Source: DASPSR01 sp035516175 (GTDB lineage: Bacteria > Nitrospirota > UBA9217). Taken from it: a DNA stretch of 64,000 bases. Shown here one piece after another: positions 17,490 through 27,143 of the stretch. Numbering within the stretch: the first letter of the stretch is position 1; each line of letters begins with the position of its first letter. Location of the stretch: positions 7,146-71,145 of the forward strand of contig DATJAO010000063.1 in the NCBI GenBank assembly GCA_035516175.1, read 5' to 3'. A program made the position numbers and the translations under genes. The notes below the pieces were generated by a model. It saw only the letters and a program-made list of their open reading frames with translations, was not told the origin of the DNA and ran no database searches.

Positions 17490-19289
17490 TTATCCCCTCT
17501 GCTTTTTTAACATCTGATAAAAATCACATTTTCTGCAATCTTCGTATTTCTGTGCAAAGGTTCCCTGAACTTTGCCTTCGCAGAAAGTACCCGCCACTAC
17601 CCAGCAGACCCTGCCAAAGTTCGAATAGGCCGGACACTTCATTGTTGCATCTTTATCCCTTCCGCATTTCATGTAGTCCCAGCATTTGATTTCGCGTGAT
17701 TCTTCCTCACGCGGCTGCGGGAAATACAGGCTGAACGTGGAGCCTTCCCCCGGATTTTTCTCTGCCTTAATAAAGCCGCCGTGCTCTTCTATGATCTTTC
17801 TCGTTATGGAAAGACCTAAACCGGTTCCGTGACCTGTCTTCTTCGTGGTAAAGAAGGGCTCGAATATGAATGACAAGCTATCTTCATCGAACCCTTGTCC
17901 CGTATCAGACACCTTCAAGAAAACATATCGCACATTGTGGAGGTCCTCATTCCCCGCTGTTATCTTCAAGGTGCCTCCGCGGGGCATTGCATCAAGTGCG
18001 TTGGTGATGAGATTAATGAGCGCCTGTTTGACCTGTTCTTTGTCTACCAAAACAGGCGGAAGGTTTTTTTCTATCATTATCTCCACGGTTACCGATTGTT
18101 CGATGCATATATATTCATGCATGTTTACCACATCATACACAAATTCCTCTAGATGGTGCTTCTCAAGATGGGATCGTGCATCCCGTGAAAACGTAATAAC
18201 CTCCCTCAATATCTTCTCGAGGCGGTGAACTTCAGAAATGATGATTTCTGCGCGCTCCTTCTCTTTTTCACTTTCGGCACTTTTATAGAGCCTGCGCGCA
18301 AATCCTCCTATGGCGGTAAGGGGGTTCCGAATCTCGTGCGCCAGATCAGCGGTAAGCCTTCCCAGGGCTGCGAGCTTTTCAGCCTGAACCAATTTGTCCT
18401 GATATTTTTTCAATGAATCGGTCTTCTTTGCTACCTCCCGTTCGAGGCTTTCCGTCCAGTCCTCCATCCTTGCTCTCGCTGTTTTGAGCTCTTGCGTCAT
18501 ATCATTAAAAGTACGGACGAGCAGGCCTATTTCATCCGCTGATGTCGCCGTAACCGTTCGGCCAAGATTCCCTTGCGTAACGGTTCCCATGGCGTTCGAG
18601 AGGGTTGATACGGGTTTCAGTACAAATTTACGGAGGATAACATAGAGGAAGGCTGAAATTACGCTCATGAAGATAAGAGCATAAAACGTAGTATGTACCG
18701 TCTGTTCTTTAATGTTTTTATCAACGGCGGCGAGAGAAAAATCGGATTCAAGGATGCCAAGCACCCTCTGGTCTGGGGAATGGACGTGGCAGGCGGCTCT
18801 CGAGCAGGTGGGTTCGTTGTAAACCGGCTCGATGAACGTCAGCATGTTGTATCCCTCTTTGCCTCGATAGGTTGTCCATTGACTCACCCTGGTCAATGTT
18901 TCGGAAGGCCTTTCAGGATCAACATGACAGCCCTGGCAGACACGATCAGTCCTGTCCACCTGATGTCCGATTTCTTCCGGCTTTGACGAATAATGAATTT
19001 TCCCTTTGCTGTCGAATAGCTTGATTCCCTTGACATCCTTTGTCGACTTCAGGTCATCTATCGTCTGTTGGATGCCTTCCCTGTTAAACGTGAGCATGCT
19101 ATACCGAATGCCATTTTTAATCAGATTGGAGTAAGAGGCAGCGTCCTTGACAGCTTCGTTGATAAGATTTTCCTTGCCGGTATGGATCAGCGTGTACCAT
19201 GATATGCCACCGCCGATTATGATGAGCGATACGAGTGCAATAATAAGTTTTGCCGCAAGTGACTTGGATATGGAGGCGAGGAGGTTCAT
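17490..19289 (-). CDS. membrane sensor histidine kinase with heme-binding-type motifs and a C-terminal two-CW domain
   Basis: 599 aa. TM1 about 12-32, periplasmic sensor 33-200, TM2 about 201-221, HAMP 222-275, coiled coil, HisKA with LAHEIRNPL (H318), then HATPase to about 525 with N, G1 (DTGQGF) and G2 (GHGTGLGL) boxes. The sensor contains CQGCH (118-122), a c-type heme site, and CSRAACH (162-168), an unusual CX4CH site. Residues 536-589 form a cysteine-rich tail opening with KCWDYMKCG and also containing VCWVVAGTFC and CRKC, the two-CW pattern. Redox or gas sensing through covalent heme is a reasonable inference. No response regulator is adjacent. Confidence 0.88.
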   Translation of the reverse strand: MNLLASISKSLAAKLIIALVSLIIIGGGISWYTLIHTGKENLINEAVKDAASYSNLIKNGIRYSMLTFNREGIQQTIDDLKSTKDVKGIKLFDSKGKIHYSSKPEEIGHQVDRTDRVCQGCHVDPERPSETLTRVSQWTTYRGKEGYNMLTFIEPVYNEPTCSRAACHVHSPDQRVLGILESDFSLAAVDKNIKEQTVHTTFYALIFMSVISAFLYVILRKFVLKPVSTLSNAMGTVTQGNLGRTVTATSADEIGLLVRTFNDMTQELKTARARMEDWTESLEREVAKKTDSLKKYQDKLVQAEKLAALGRLTADLAHEIRNPLTAIGGFARRLYKSAESEKEKERAEIIISEVHRLEKILREVITFSRDARSHLEKHHLEEFVYDVVNMHEYICIEQSVTVEIMIEKNLPPVLVDKEQVKQALINLITNALDAMPRGGTLKITAGNEDLHNVRYVFLKVSDTGQGFDEDSLSFIFEPFFTTKKTGHGTGLGLSITRKIIEEHGGFIKAEKNPGEGSTFSLYFPQPREEESREIKCWDYMKCGRDKDATMKCPAYSNFGRVCWVVAGTFCEGKVQGTFAQKYEDCRKCDFYQMLKKQRG

Positions 19290-19632
19290 TTTGTCAGATC
19301 ATTTATTTTACACCAATCCCTTCCGGAAATCATTAGCAAAAACCATCCATCTCCCGTCAAATAGATCTGCGTTCTCAAGCCGAAATCTGCTCACTCACTA
19401 GGAAACGCCATCCCCTTAGAATACCCTTCTTTTGTGCTTTAATTTGAAGCCATTTTTTATTATACTCTTGTTATGAGAAGCACACCGTCTTCCCGTGCGC
19501 AGCAGCATATAAGCTTTGCAGCCGCATTGATCCTTACCGCACAAGCGGAGGGTTTTATAAAAACGAGTTTGGTGAAATGCCTCTTATTGACCCATGAGCG
19601 GTTACAGGAGAATAGGGAAATTGGGGGTACGA
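19290..19632. other. intergenic region, 343 bases
   Basis: Divergent spacer between the kinase and the PilZ gene. A TATACT box near 19463 lies in an AT-rich tract and may serve the PilZ gene, but a matching -35 box at proper distance was not found. The PilZ frame is open upstream to an ATG at 19594 that lacks a ribosome site. Confidence 0.35.
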
Positions 19633-19974
19633 ATGACGCTGGAGAAGCGGCGGCATAAGAGATTCATGCTGGATTTAATAGAAATCAGCGGCAGGCTGGG
19701 TTTAACCGATAAAGTGGAGATCAATGACATGAGTTTCGGCGGAGTTTCCCTGAAAGCTGACAGGAGACTTAATATCGGTAAGGAATATTTGTTTACGCTC
19801 GGAGACAAGGGGAATCGTCTCGTCGTGAAAGGCACTGTAGTCCGTTGCAACTTAAGCGGAATCGAAGAAAGATACAGCGGGGAAAGGGCCTTAATATACA
19901 CAGCCGGTATGAGATTTGAAGAGGGCTCAGCAGATAAGATTGCAGATTTTATACGCAATTCAATTTTAGCATAA
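19633..19974 (+). CDS. PilZ-domain protein
   Basis: 113 aa from the ATG at 19633, preceded by GGGGG; the ATG at 19594 has no ribosome site. The c-di-GMP-binding motifs are present: RRHKRF (RxxxR) and DMSFGGVSLK (DxSxxG). The domain fills the protein, so it acts as a single-domain c-di-GMP effector through a partner. It is divergent from the heme-type kinase. A link between the two is speculation. Confidence 0.85.
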   Translation: MTLEKRRHKRFMLDLIEISGRLGLTDKVEINDMSFGGVSLKADRRLNIGKEYLFTLGDKGNRLVVKGTVVRCNLSGIEERYSGERALIYTAGMRFEEGSADKIADFIRNSILA

Positions 19975-20318
19975 CAAAAAAGAGGAAGTGCCAGTGATAG
20001 TTGTTCGGGGCTTAAAAAAATTCTCAAAGAGTACAGGGTTAGGTCTCTTATCGTGGTATCGCGTCTTTATACGGCTATGCGGGATTGCAATATAGCTATG
20101 ATCCGCACTTGCCCTCTCCCTTAACATTCATAAAATCGAGATCCATCCTCTCCCGCGCGAGAAGCATCCTTTCTCTCTACCCCTCATGGGTGTATACATC
20201 GTCCTAGCAACCGAGTATAATGCAGTTGTCACCCAGGCAGCCGCCGGATTTGACAAAGTCTCTGCATAAGCGGTTGCCAAAAGTTCATGAAAAATATCTT
20301 TTCAAAAGGGGCAACAAA
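19975..20318. other. intergenic region, 344 bases
   Basis: No supported gene. A TATAAT at 20215-20220 lies about 100 bases before the lysine-rich small gene and may be its -10 box, but a matching -35 is weak. Confidence 0.35.
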
Positions 20319-20471
20319 ATGGTGAAACCGAATTTCAATTTTCAAAAGCGTCAGAAAGAAATAGCAAGGAAAAAAAAGAACGAGGAAAAAAGATTACGCA
20401 AACTGGATAAAAACGCCGTACAGACAGCGGAGAAGCCGGTTCAGTCTCCGAACGAAAGAGAGATTAAGTAA
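20319..20471 (+). CDS. lysine-rich small protein (50 aa)
   Basis: It begins MVKPNFNFQKRQKEIARKKK and continues with another Lys/Arg-rich helix (EEKRLRKLDK). AAAGGGG lies 7 bases before the ATG. Charge and helix propensity suggest an RNA- or ribosome-associated microprotein; this is inference. Similar short sequences opening 'KPNxxFQKRQKE' occur in other environmental bacteria. Confidence 0.65.
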   Translation: MVKPNFNFQKRQKEIARKKKNEEKRLRKLDKNAVQTAEKPVQSPNEREIK

Positions 20472-20557
20472 GTACACAGGTTGATGTAAAGAAAGTAAAG
20501 ACCAGAAAGAAGCAACCATCGGACAGGGAGACAGATAAACGAAAGGGGTGATAGCAC

Positions 20558-20620
20558 ATGGCAGCTTCACGACAGGGTGCAAAGAAGGAAGTTAAAAAAC
20601 CGAAGAGCAAGAAGAAGTAA
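20558..20620 (+). CDS. tiny lysine-rich peptide (20 aa)
   Basis: A 21-codon frame, MAASRQGAKK followed by EVKKPKSKKK, has a strong AAAGGGGTGA ribosome site 6 bases upstream. Composition matches the neighbouring 50-aa gene. It is short enough that chance cannot be excluded. Confidence 0.4.
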   Translation: MAASRQGAKKEVKKPKSKKK

Positions 20621-20823
20621 TCTGGGCAACGGAGGAGAGGCAATAAAGGATGCAATTCGCTCTTTTTTTGTAGGAATGCAGCCAGAGGAGATATTTTTTG
20701 TCTTGTAAGCATTGAAGATTTGATTACATAAAAAAGGCTGCACGTCTCCCACGTCCGATTTATTCCACGGTTACGGGCATAAGCCACGACTTTGCCGTAA
20801 GATAACGTACATTCTCACAGGCT

Positions 20824-21141
20824 TTACTTGAGAAAGTGGAGGACGAGTGCGACGAGCGAGAACACGCAGGCAAACAGGGCGAGGTAAAAGACGAGTTTCA
20901 TGGACGTGTAAATTCCCTCGAGCGCGGGCTTCAGGACCTGCATTTCGGTGATGAACTGTTCGTTCAGGTTCGACTGCAGGTCCATGTTCTTTTCCAGCCG
21001 CTCCACACGTGAAGGAAGGTCCTCAATTGGCACATCTCCTTTTTTCCTCCATTTCCTGACGATCTGAGTGGAATCGATGATGAGCGGGCTCAGCTTAAGG
21101 ATGAGTCGGGCTAATATCTTTGCTGTCGTTACGATCGTCAT
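20824..21141 (-). CDS. small membrane-anchored protein with coiled coil
   Basis: 105 aa. A hydrophobic N-terminal stretch is followed by a predicted coiled coil (about 42-75, LPSRVERLEKNMDLQSNLNE) and a C-terminal transmembrane helix (about 83-103, LVFYLALFACVFSLVALVLH). AGGAGG precedes the ATG. It is not assignable to a named family. Possibly a helper of a larger membrane complex; no evidence beyond topology. Confidence 0.6.
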   Translation of the reverse strand: MTIVTTAKILARLILKLSPLIIDSTQIVRKWRKKGDVPIEDLPSRVERLEKNMDLQSNLNEQFITEMQVLKPALEGIYTSMKLVFYLALFACVFSLVALVLHFLK

Positions 21142-22237
21142 ATTCAGCCTCCTGTAGAGCTATTGTCCAAAAAACGGCAGTACATCCAGATCACTACGTG
21201 GATAAAGGGAGTTCAGGGTACGTTGTCCACCGCCGTACATTCAGTTTGGAGTATTAGACGGGTTGGAAACAAAAAATATTCGTAGAAACAACGTTCCTGG
21301 GGGAACCTCGGGTATTGAGAGTTTCTGCACCCCATCGAGGTCTCGCTCTTCGTATCGTTCAGCTGGCCAGCGCCCTAAACCGGGCGTCAATCTCATTTTC
21401 CGACGGGCGCGCTATCTATCGTGGCGGTCGGCGAGGAGAGAATAACAAGGTTCAAGTCGCTTTTGACGAGACTGAAGATGCCGAGCGGTCCGTCAGTCAC
21501 ACCGCTGCTGAGAGTCTGGAACATGTTCCGCAGGCGCGCGGCAGTCGTCTGGGCCAGCACGGCCATGCCGCTCGACGATAGGGCCTCCAGTTCCTTTTAG
21601 TTGATCCAGCCGGCCAATCTGGTCGCGCTACACCCCGCTCTGCATCTGGAAGGACATGGCTTTCATGCTCAATGCCCTTGTGCGAGAGCCTGGGGTTGAC
21701 CATCTCGCGCGCCAGAACCTTCGACACTCAGAGAATTTAACGCCGTCGATGCTCTTAAAAATATACGAGATAATATAGCTCGGCGAACCCTGCTGTCAAT
21801 CAGACCTTGGTATGATGTTGAAGAATGCTGGTAGAACATGAACCGGCTGGGGAATTGAGTTGTTGACCGTTTTTCGACACGTTACGTTGGTTTGGGAAAT
21901 GCTCTCATACCCGCATTTTTTGTACTAGCTGGAATGAGGTCCTCGCGACGCACTGAAGCCTATTGGAAGCTTTCATATCACTATCAGATCTCTCCCCCTC
22001 ATATATATTATTGCCCTCCCTCGGTATCTCAACTCCATACTAACTTCCTGTCGTCAGATGTTATCACGCTGTTGCACGATTCCGTTCCTGTCTTTGCGAA
22101 GCGATCCTATAGCGATGGACCCGTCTTCAAATTGTTGTTAAAAATCGGTTATACTTATGGATAGGGGAAGCCTGAGAATCAACGGCCTGTTATGATCGAC
22201 CCGATAGTGAGTTGAAATCATTATGAGGAGAAGTGTC
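21142..22237. other. 1.1-kb region without an intact gene
   Basis: Both strands have only short open frames. A plus-strand piece near 21340-21430 (GLALRIVQLASALNRASISF) faintly recalls the start of an HPr-type phosphocarrier but lacks the active-site segment. A second piece near 21640-21720 (WKDMAFMLNALVREPG) looks protein-like but is unassigned. The stretch reads as decayed coding DNA. A TATACT box at about 22149 may help drive trxB. Confidence 0.4.
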
Positions 22238-23188
22238 ATGGCGAATGAGGAAACCTATGAGGTGATCATTGTGGGAGGGGGGCCTGCAGGGCTCGCCGCA
22301 GGGCTCTATTGCAATAGAGCTGCGCTGAAAACGATCCTCCTCGAAAAAGGATTGCTCGGTGGCCAGATCGCCATATCAAAAGAGGTTGAGAACTACCCGG
22401 GAGTGGAAGGCATAACCGGATTCGATCTTGCAGAGAAACTTGTCCATCATGCCCAGTCCTTCGGCTTGCGCATTATCCAGCAAGAAATAGCGGCGGTCAA
22501 CGCCGGCCCTGATCTTCACTCTGTCCAGCTTTCCAATGGCGATATTCTCCACACCATTGCTCTGATTCTAGCATTGGGTGGAACCGCGCGAAAGCTCGGT
22601 ATCGCCGGTGAAGCGGAATACCTCGGAAGCGGTGTTTCCTATTGTGCCACTTGCGACGGGTTTTTCTTCAGAGATAAGACCGTCGTTGTCATCGGAGGTG
22701 GCGATACTGCCGTCGAGGAGGCACTGTATCTGTCAAGGCTGGCAAGGAAAGTATTCCTCGTTCACAGGAAAAATACGCTTCGGGCGAGCCAGATACTCCA
22801 AGGTCGTCTTTTGACAAAGCCCGAAATCGAGATCATCTGGAACACGATCATTACTGAAATCAAAGGAAACGGGAGGACGGTTGAAGCTGTCTCGCTCGAA
22901 AATATCGTGACCGGAGCAAAGAGGGAATTAGCGACTGACGGGGTCTTCATTTTTATCGGCTATTCTCCCAACAATCTGTTAATACCCCCCGGGGTCCGCA
23001 TAAACGAGCTGGGTTTTGTTATAACAAATGATAAGTGTGAAACGAGCGTTCCGGGCATCTTCGCTGCCGGAGACTTACGCCAGAAGTTTGCGAACCAGAT
23101 CGTGGTTGCGGCCGCTGATGGTTGCATAGCCGCACTGGCCGCAGCGCATTATGTGGAAGTGCGGAAAATCGAGGCCCATTCGTCCTGA
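22238..23188 (+). CDS. trxB: thioredoxin reductase
   Basis: 316 aa from the ATG at 22238, with GAGGAG 9 bases upstream (an ATG 15 bases earlier has none). FAD site IVGGGPAGLAAG, NADPH site VVVIGGGDTAVEEALYL, redox CxxC as CATCDG (C136, C139), C-terminal FAD motif GIFAAGDLR. Length fits low-Mr bacterial TrxB. It reduces thioredoxin or a related disulfide protein with NADPH. No thioredoxin gene is adjacent. Confidence 0.92.
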   Translation: MANEETYEVIIVGGGPAGLAAGLYCNRAALKTILLEKGLLGGQIAISKEVENYPGVEGITGFDLAEKLVHHAQSFGLRIIQQEIAAVNAGPDLHSVQLSNGDILHTIALILALGGTARKLGIAGEAEYLGSGVSYCATCDGFFFRDKTVVVIGGGDTAVEEALYLSRLARKVFLVHRKNTLRASQILQGRLLTKPEIEIIWNTIITEIKGNGRTVEAVSLENIVTGAKRELATDGVFIFIGYSPNNLLIPPGVRINELGFVITNDKCETSVPGIFAAGDLRQKFANQIVVAAADGCIAALAAAHYVEVRKIEAHSS

Positions 23189-23381
23189 TTATGCTTGATC
23201 GATTCGTATAATATCGGGAGAGGGCGGTTCATATTATTTCTTTAGCGGTTATACAGTGTCGAAATCTGTACAGCAACTCTACGCATGAGTATCGCCCTCC
23301 GTTTGCACTTCTAAAGTATTCGAACTGGCGAGCCGTAGTACGGTCGTTTATTTGAAATGGAGACATTGAATTGTAGGCATC

Positions 23382-23411
23382 TTGATACGGGGATGCTTTT
23401 AGTGATATAAT
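23382..23411 (+). promoter_or_regulatory. sigma70-type promoter
   Basis: TTGATA (23382-23387) and TATAAT (23406-23411) are 18 bases apart, with a leader of about 25 bases to the ATG at 23440. A second TATAAT overlaps at 23411-23416. Confidence 0.6.
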
Positions 23412-23439
23412 ATAATTATGGAAAAGTGAGGAGTATGAA

Positions 23440-24708
23440 ATGAAAAAGTTGCTGTTAATAATATTGACAGCCGGCTTACTCCTTTATCCTTTCGCGACCT
23501 TTGCAGCAGACTACGGGTCGCAGCCATCGCAAACCCAACAAGCCCCTCCTGTAGCCCAGGCATTGGTACGTGAAGGTTATTTCGCAGTCAAGCTGGCAGC
23601 CATGCTCAATCTAGGTTCACCAACGAACGAAGCAGAGGCAGAGGATATGCTCGCAAAAGCAGGAGTTGCTCCGCTGAACGGATGGATTTCGGATTATCCA
23701 ATGACTCCCGAGATCGTTGGACAGCTCAAGGACTCCATAGCCAGTGCAGCGTCGGAAGGTAAATTGTCGATGAACAGTGAAGAAGCGACGAAGGGGCTTT
23801 ATTCGCTGGCATCCCAGATGACGTTGCCGACTCCGGCAGGCGAGGGAGCCACAGCGCCGGAAGGTAATAATGCCCCTGTAGGGCAATCCGACTCGCAGAC
23901 GATCACCAACTACTATTACGATCAGGGTCCTCCGATCATAACCTACTATCCGCCTCCTGTCTATTATGGATACCTTTATGACTGGGTGCCCTATCCTGTC
24001 TTTTGGTTCGGTTTTTGGTTCCCGGGATACTACGTCTGCAACAGTTTCACCAAAGTGGTGTGGGTCAATTCCAGACCATTCATCGTGAGCAACAACGTTA
24101 TCGACCATCATGGCAGAAGAGTCGCCGTAGTCGACCCGGTCGTCAGAACAAACACGGGTGGCGTTAGACCTATTACGACGCTCAGGACCGAAGACGGCAG
24201 AACTTTCAGGAATCTTACGGACCTAAGGAACGGGGCCAGCCTCACCGGGCCTAATACCGGGAGGCCAGGAGCTTATTCAAATAGCGCGCTCAGGACCCAA
24301 GGGTTCAGGTCTCCTGAGGCGTGGAAGAACGCCGAGGCTATCTACTCCAGAAGCGTTGAACGCACACGGTCCGCCGTTGTCCGTGATGGCGGCATGGCGG
24401 CCCGGGGTGTAGAGGGCAGGACCTTTGAACCAATCACACCTGAGAGGACATTCAACGGGCCGGTTCGGGGAGGTGGCGAGAGGCGGCTGTTCGCACCTGA
24501 GTCGTCCGGCAGGCCGTTCAGATACTCTATGATGAGGGGAAGCAATGGCTCCGTCAGGCGCTTCACAGCGCCAGGCGGACCTTCGATGGGAAGTGCAAGA
24601 CAGCTTGTCGCGCGGGGCGCCCCTTCAAGGTCGTTCAGCGGCTCCATGGTCAGAGGTGGCAATTATTCCATGAGGTCGTTCTCCGGCAATGGCTGGCGAG
24701 GCAGGTAG
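23440..24708 (+). CDS. secreted low-complexity protein, function unknown
   Basis: 422 aa. Signal peptide about 1-22. An N-terminal folded part (about 30-125) is followed by a Tyr/Pro/Trp-rich stretch (about 155-200, with PPIITYYPPPVYYGYLYDW and PVFWFGFWFPGYY) and then a long Gly/Arg/Ser-rich C-terminus with repeated R-S-F/G motifs. Only one Cys lies in the mature part. The pattern suggests an envelope or surface protein, but no family with known function was recognised. It has its own promoter and no operon partners. Confidence 0.7.
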   Translation: MKKLLLIILTAGLLLYPFATFAADYGSQPSQTQQAPPVAQALVREGYFAVKLAAMLNLGSPTNEAEAEDMLAKAGVAPLNGWISDYPMTPEIVGQLKDSIASAASEGKLSMNSEEATKGLYSLASQMTLPTPAGEGATAPEGNNAPVGQSDSQTITNYYYDQGPPIITYYPPPVYYGYLYDWVPYPVFWFGFWFPGYYVCNSFTKVVWVNSRPFIVSNNVIDHHGRRVAVVDPVVRTNTGGVRPITTLRTEDGRTFRNLTDLRNGASLTGPNTGRPGAYSNSALRTQGFRSPEAWKNAEAIYSRSVERTRSAVVRDGGMAARGVEGRTFEPITPERTFNGPVRGGGERRLFAPESSGRPFRYSMMRGSNGSVRRFTAPGGPSMGSARQLVARGAPSRSFSGSMVRGGNYSMRSFSGNGWRGR

Positions 24709-25130
24709 CAGCAAGTGCGGGTAGGTGCTGAAACTTCGGACGGTTGGCAAAATAATAAAGTCCCTCAGAACTGGTAAGCAGAGGAGGAGCGTAAAAAGGA
24801 GAGTTGAGAGAGAATTTTAATACCTTACTCCCTCATCCCGAATTCGCTCCTCTTGTTTTTTTCGCCTTCAGGATGATACCTGCTTCGTGATGCTCCAACG
24901 TTCCTACAGCGTTTACAAGAAAATCATTTGTTAATAGTTAAGATACTCGACTGTAATTCAACATGTTTCGCATCTCGCGTGTGTGGCGCCTTTGCGGTAA
25001 ATTCCCTTTTTTCATTCTGTGCTCCGCGCATCCTTTTACGCAAGTCTGTCGTGCTTGACTTCAGCGATGACCTTTGATATGTTCAATCTTGAGATTGAGT
25101 CTGCTGCATCGCATCACCGAGGAGAGCTGC
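24709..25130. other. intergenic region, 422 bases
   Basis: No gene. GAGGAGCG (24784-24791) can pair with CGCTCCTC (about 24845-24852), followed by TTGTTTTTTT. This is a long-loop candidate terminator for the upstream secreted-protein gene. The remainder shows nothing notable. Confidence 0.4.
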
Positions 25131-25757
25131 ATGCTGCTGCCCGATGATTCCGTTTTTACCCGCAATGATACTCTAGGGACGATTAAGGCCCGCCGCAGCG
25201 TCAGGACCTTCACGAAGGACGATGTGTCCGAAGAGGAGATCATGGTACTTCTGCATGCGGCAAACCAGGCGCCGTCGGCCCACAACCAGCAGGCGTGGCG
25301 GTTTGTCATCCTCCGGGGAAATAAGAAGCAGGAGCTGGCGCAGCTTGTGACGACGCAGTCCGCAGTCTTTCCCAAGCCGGCCGCAGCACTCCTCCGCATG
25401 GGAGCGAAGAGCATCATCTCAGCACCAGTGGTAATCGCCGTGTTGAACACGGGCGACCTCATCAAGCACGGGACCGATCTTTTCAAGGTCGAAAAAGAGA
25501 TGGCCCATGATTTTTTTCGGACGATGGAGATTCAGAGCTCAGCTGCGGCTGTCGAGAACATCCTTCTTGCAGCAACGTCCCTCGGACTGGGAACGGTCTG
25601 GCTCGGGATTCTCTATCTCATCAAAGGAGATGTGCTCCGGTTCCTCGGCGAGCCTGAGGGCGAGTTTATGGCCGTTGTTCCCGTTGGCCGCCCCGCCAAG
25701 GTCGGCAGTGGACCGCAGAAACAGCCGGTAGAGATGAAGGCGCGGTGGTCGTCCTAA
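25131..25757 (+). CDS. nitroreductase-family FMN oxidoreductase
   Basis: 208 aa from the ATG at 25131, preceded by GAGGAG. FMN-binding motifs: IKARRSVRTFTKDDV at the start, QAPSAHNQQAWRFV, and the late LAATSLGLGTVWLG. No signal peptide, so cytoplasmic. The reaction is NAD(P)H-dependent reduction of nitro, quinone or flavin substrates; the natural substrate is unknown. A perfect 9-bp inverted repeat (TGCCCGGGT, 25801-25809 with 25824-25832) follows and may mark the transcript end, though it has no T-run. Confidence 0.88.
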   Translation: MLLPDDSVFTRNDTLGTIKARRSVRTFTKDDVSEEEIMVLLHAANQAPSAHNQQAWRFVILRGNKKQELAQLVTTQSAVFPKPAAALLRMGAKSIISAPVVIAVLNTGDLIKHGTDLFKVEKEMAHDFFRTMEIQSSAAAVENILLAATSLGLGTVWLGILYLIKGDVLRFLGEPEGEFMAVVPVGRPAKVGSGPQKQPVEMKARWSS

Positions 25758-25925
25758 AACATCTCTAGACAGTTCTCCGCTCCCTGATCCCTCTTCTGCG
25801 TGCCCGGGTGCGTCTTCTCATTAACCCGGGCATATCTCTCCCATCTCACCCAACAGAGACAACCTTCTCGATAAGGCTCATACTCGTCTGTTATACTATA
25901 ATATAGATCTTAACCTGGACCGGCT

Positions 25926-26978
25926 ATGAAGAAATCATTGTTCCTGTATATTGGCCTCTCGCTCCTGCTCTCTCTTCCGGCCTTCGGTCAGGCGTGGCGC
26001 GATGTTGCCCCCGGGATTACTGTGGCATTGCCAAGGGACCTCTACTACCGGAAAGACTACAGGATACAGTGGTGGTATTTCACCGGCCATCTGTACGATG
26101 CGGCTGGGCGAGAGTTCGGCTATGAGCTCACGTTTTTTGGCGCAGGCGTTCAAAAAAGGATGTACAAGTCGAAATTCGGCGTAAACACCATATTTCTCTC
26201 GCACTTTGCGGTTTCCGATTTACTGGGGAACAGATATTATCATTTCAGTAACGCCGATGCCGGCGCATTCGGTTTCGCGGGCGCAGACAATATGCTGCTG
26301 CACGTATGGGTCGATAAGGATCAGTTGGAAGGGACCATGAAAAAGATGCATATCAAGGCTTCAGCAGACAATGCTGACCTCGAGCTGTCCCTCTTACCGG
26401 GCAAGCCTTTTATCTTGAATGGCGACAGGGGATATTCGCGCAAATCCGATGAATCGCCCCTGATCGCATCTCTGTACTTTTCCTGCACCAATCTGAGCGC
26501 AGAAGGGACCTTGAAGCTGGGTAATACCGTCTTTCAGGTGAAAGGGAAAAGTTGGTTCGACCGGGAGATTTCATCCCGGGGGCTGGGGAAGAACGAGGTC
26601 GGATGGGACTGGTTCGCACTTCAGCTCGATGATGAACGGGAAATCATGCTCTACACCATAAGAAACAGAGATGGGTCCATCAACCAGTACTCTTCGGGGA
26701 CTCTCGTATACCGAGACGGAAAATACCGGCATCTTGATAGAAGTGATTTTTCGATCACCGTCCTGAGTCATTATATTTCAGCGCAGAGCGGCACGCGATA
26801 CCCGTCAAAATGGGAGATAACCGTCCCCTCGGAAAACCTGAGTCTCCTTGTAACCCCCTTGGTACAGGACCAGGAATTCACAGCGGCAGACGAGATGGGG
26901 ACCTCTTACTGGGAAGGGTCGTGCAGGGTCGAGGGCATTGCCCAAGGAAGGGCATACGTCGAAATGACAGGGTATTAG
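25926..26978 (+). CDS. AttH/CrtC-like lipocalin-fold protein, exported
   Basis: 350 aa. Signal peptide about 1-21 (ends PAFGQA). Family motifs: IQWWYFTGHLYDAAGREFGY near the start, a long-range SWFDREISS, and GWDWFALQLDDEREIMLY. The fold is the double lipocalin-like AttH/CrtC domain. In attEFGH-type operons such a protein accompanies an ABC transporter of the FtsX/MacB class, as here (27144 and 27976). It probably binds or modifies a lipid-like cargo in the periplasm; carotenoid hydratase activity is not implied. Confidence 0.85.
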   Translation: MKKSLFLYIGLSLLLSLPAFGQAWRDVAPGITVALPRDLYYRKDYRIQWWYFTGHLYDAAGREFGYELTFFGAGVQKRMYKSKFGVNTIFLSHFAVSDLLGNRYYHFSNADAGAFGFAGADNMLLHVWVDKDQLEGTMKKMHIKASADNADLELSLLPGKPFILNGDRGYSRKSDESPLIASLYFSCTNLSAEGTLKLGNTVFQVKGKSWFDREISSRGLGKNEVGWDWFALQLDDEREIMLYTIRNRDGSINQYSSGTLVYRDGKYRHLDRSDFSITVLSHYISAQSGTRYPSKWEITVPSENLSLLVTPLVQDQEFTAADEMGTSYWEGSCRVEGIAQGRAYVEMTGY

Positions 26979-27143
26979 TATCTAAAAAAGTCAATTCTTG
27001 CAGGAATGAATAAACTTTTTTACGGCGAAGACGCTATGAACGCGAAGAAAATTTATGCTTTTATGTCTTAAGACAAAATACCTTTTCGATCTTCGCGCCT
27101 CGGCGGTTCGATGATCTTTCCTGCTTTGTCCGGGTGAGGGTTT

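Noticed and set aside
21315..21581. HPr-like phosphocarrier
   Set aside because: Only a short run resembles HPr; the active-site His region is missing.
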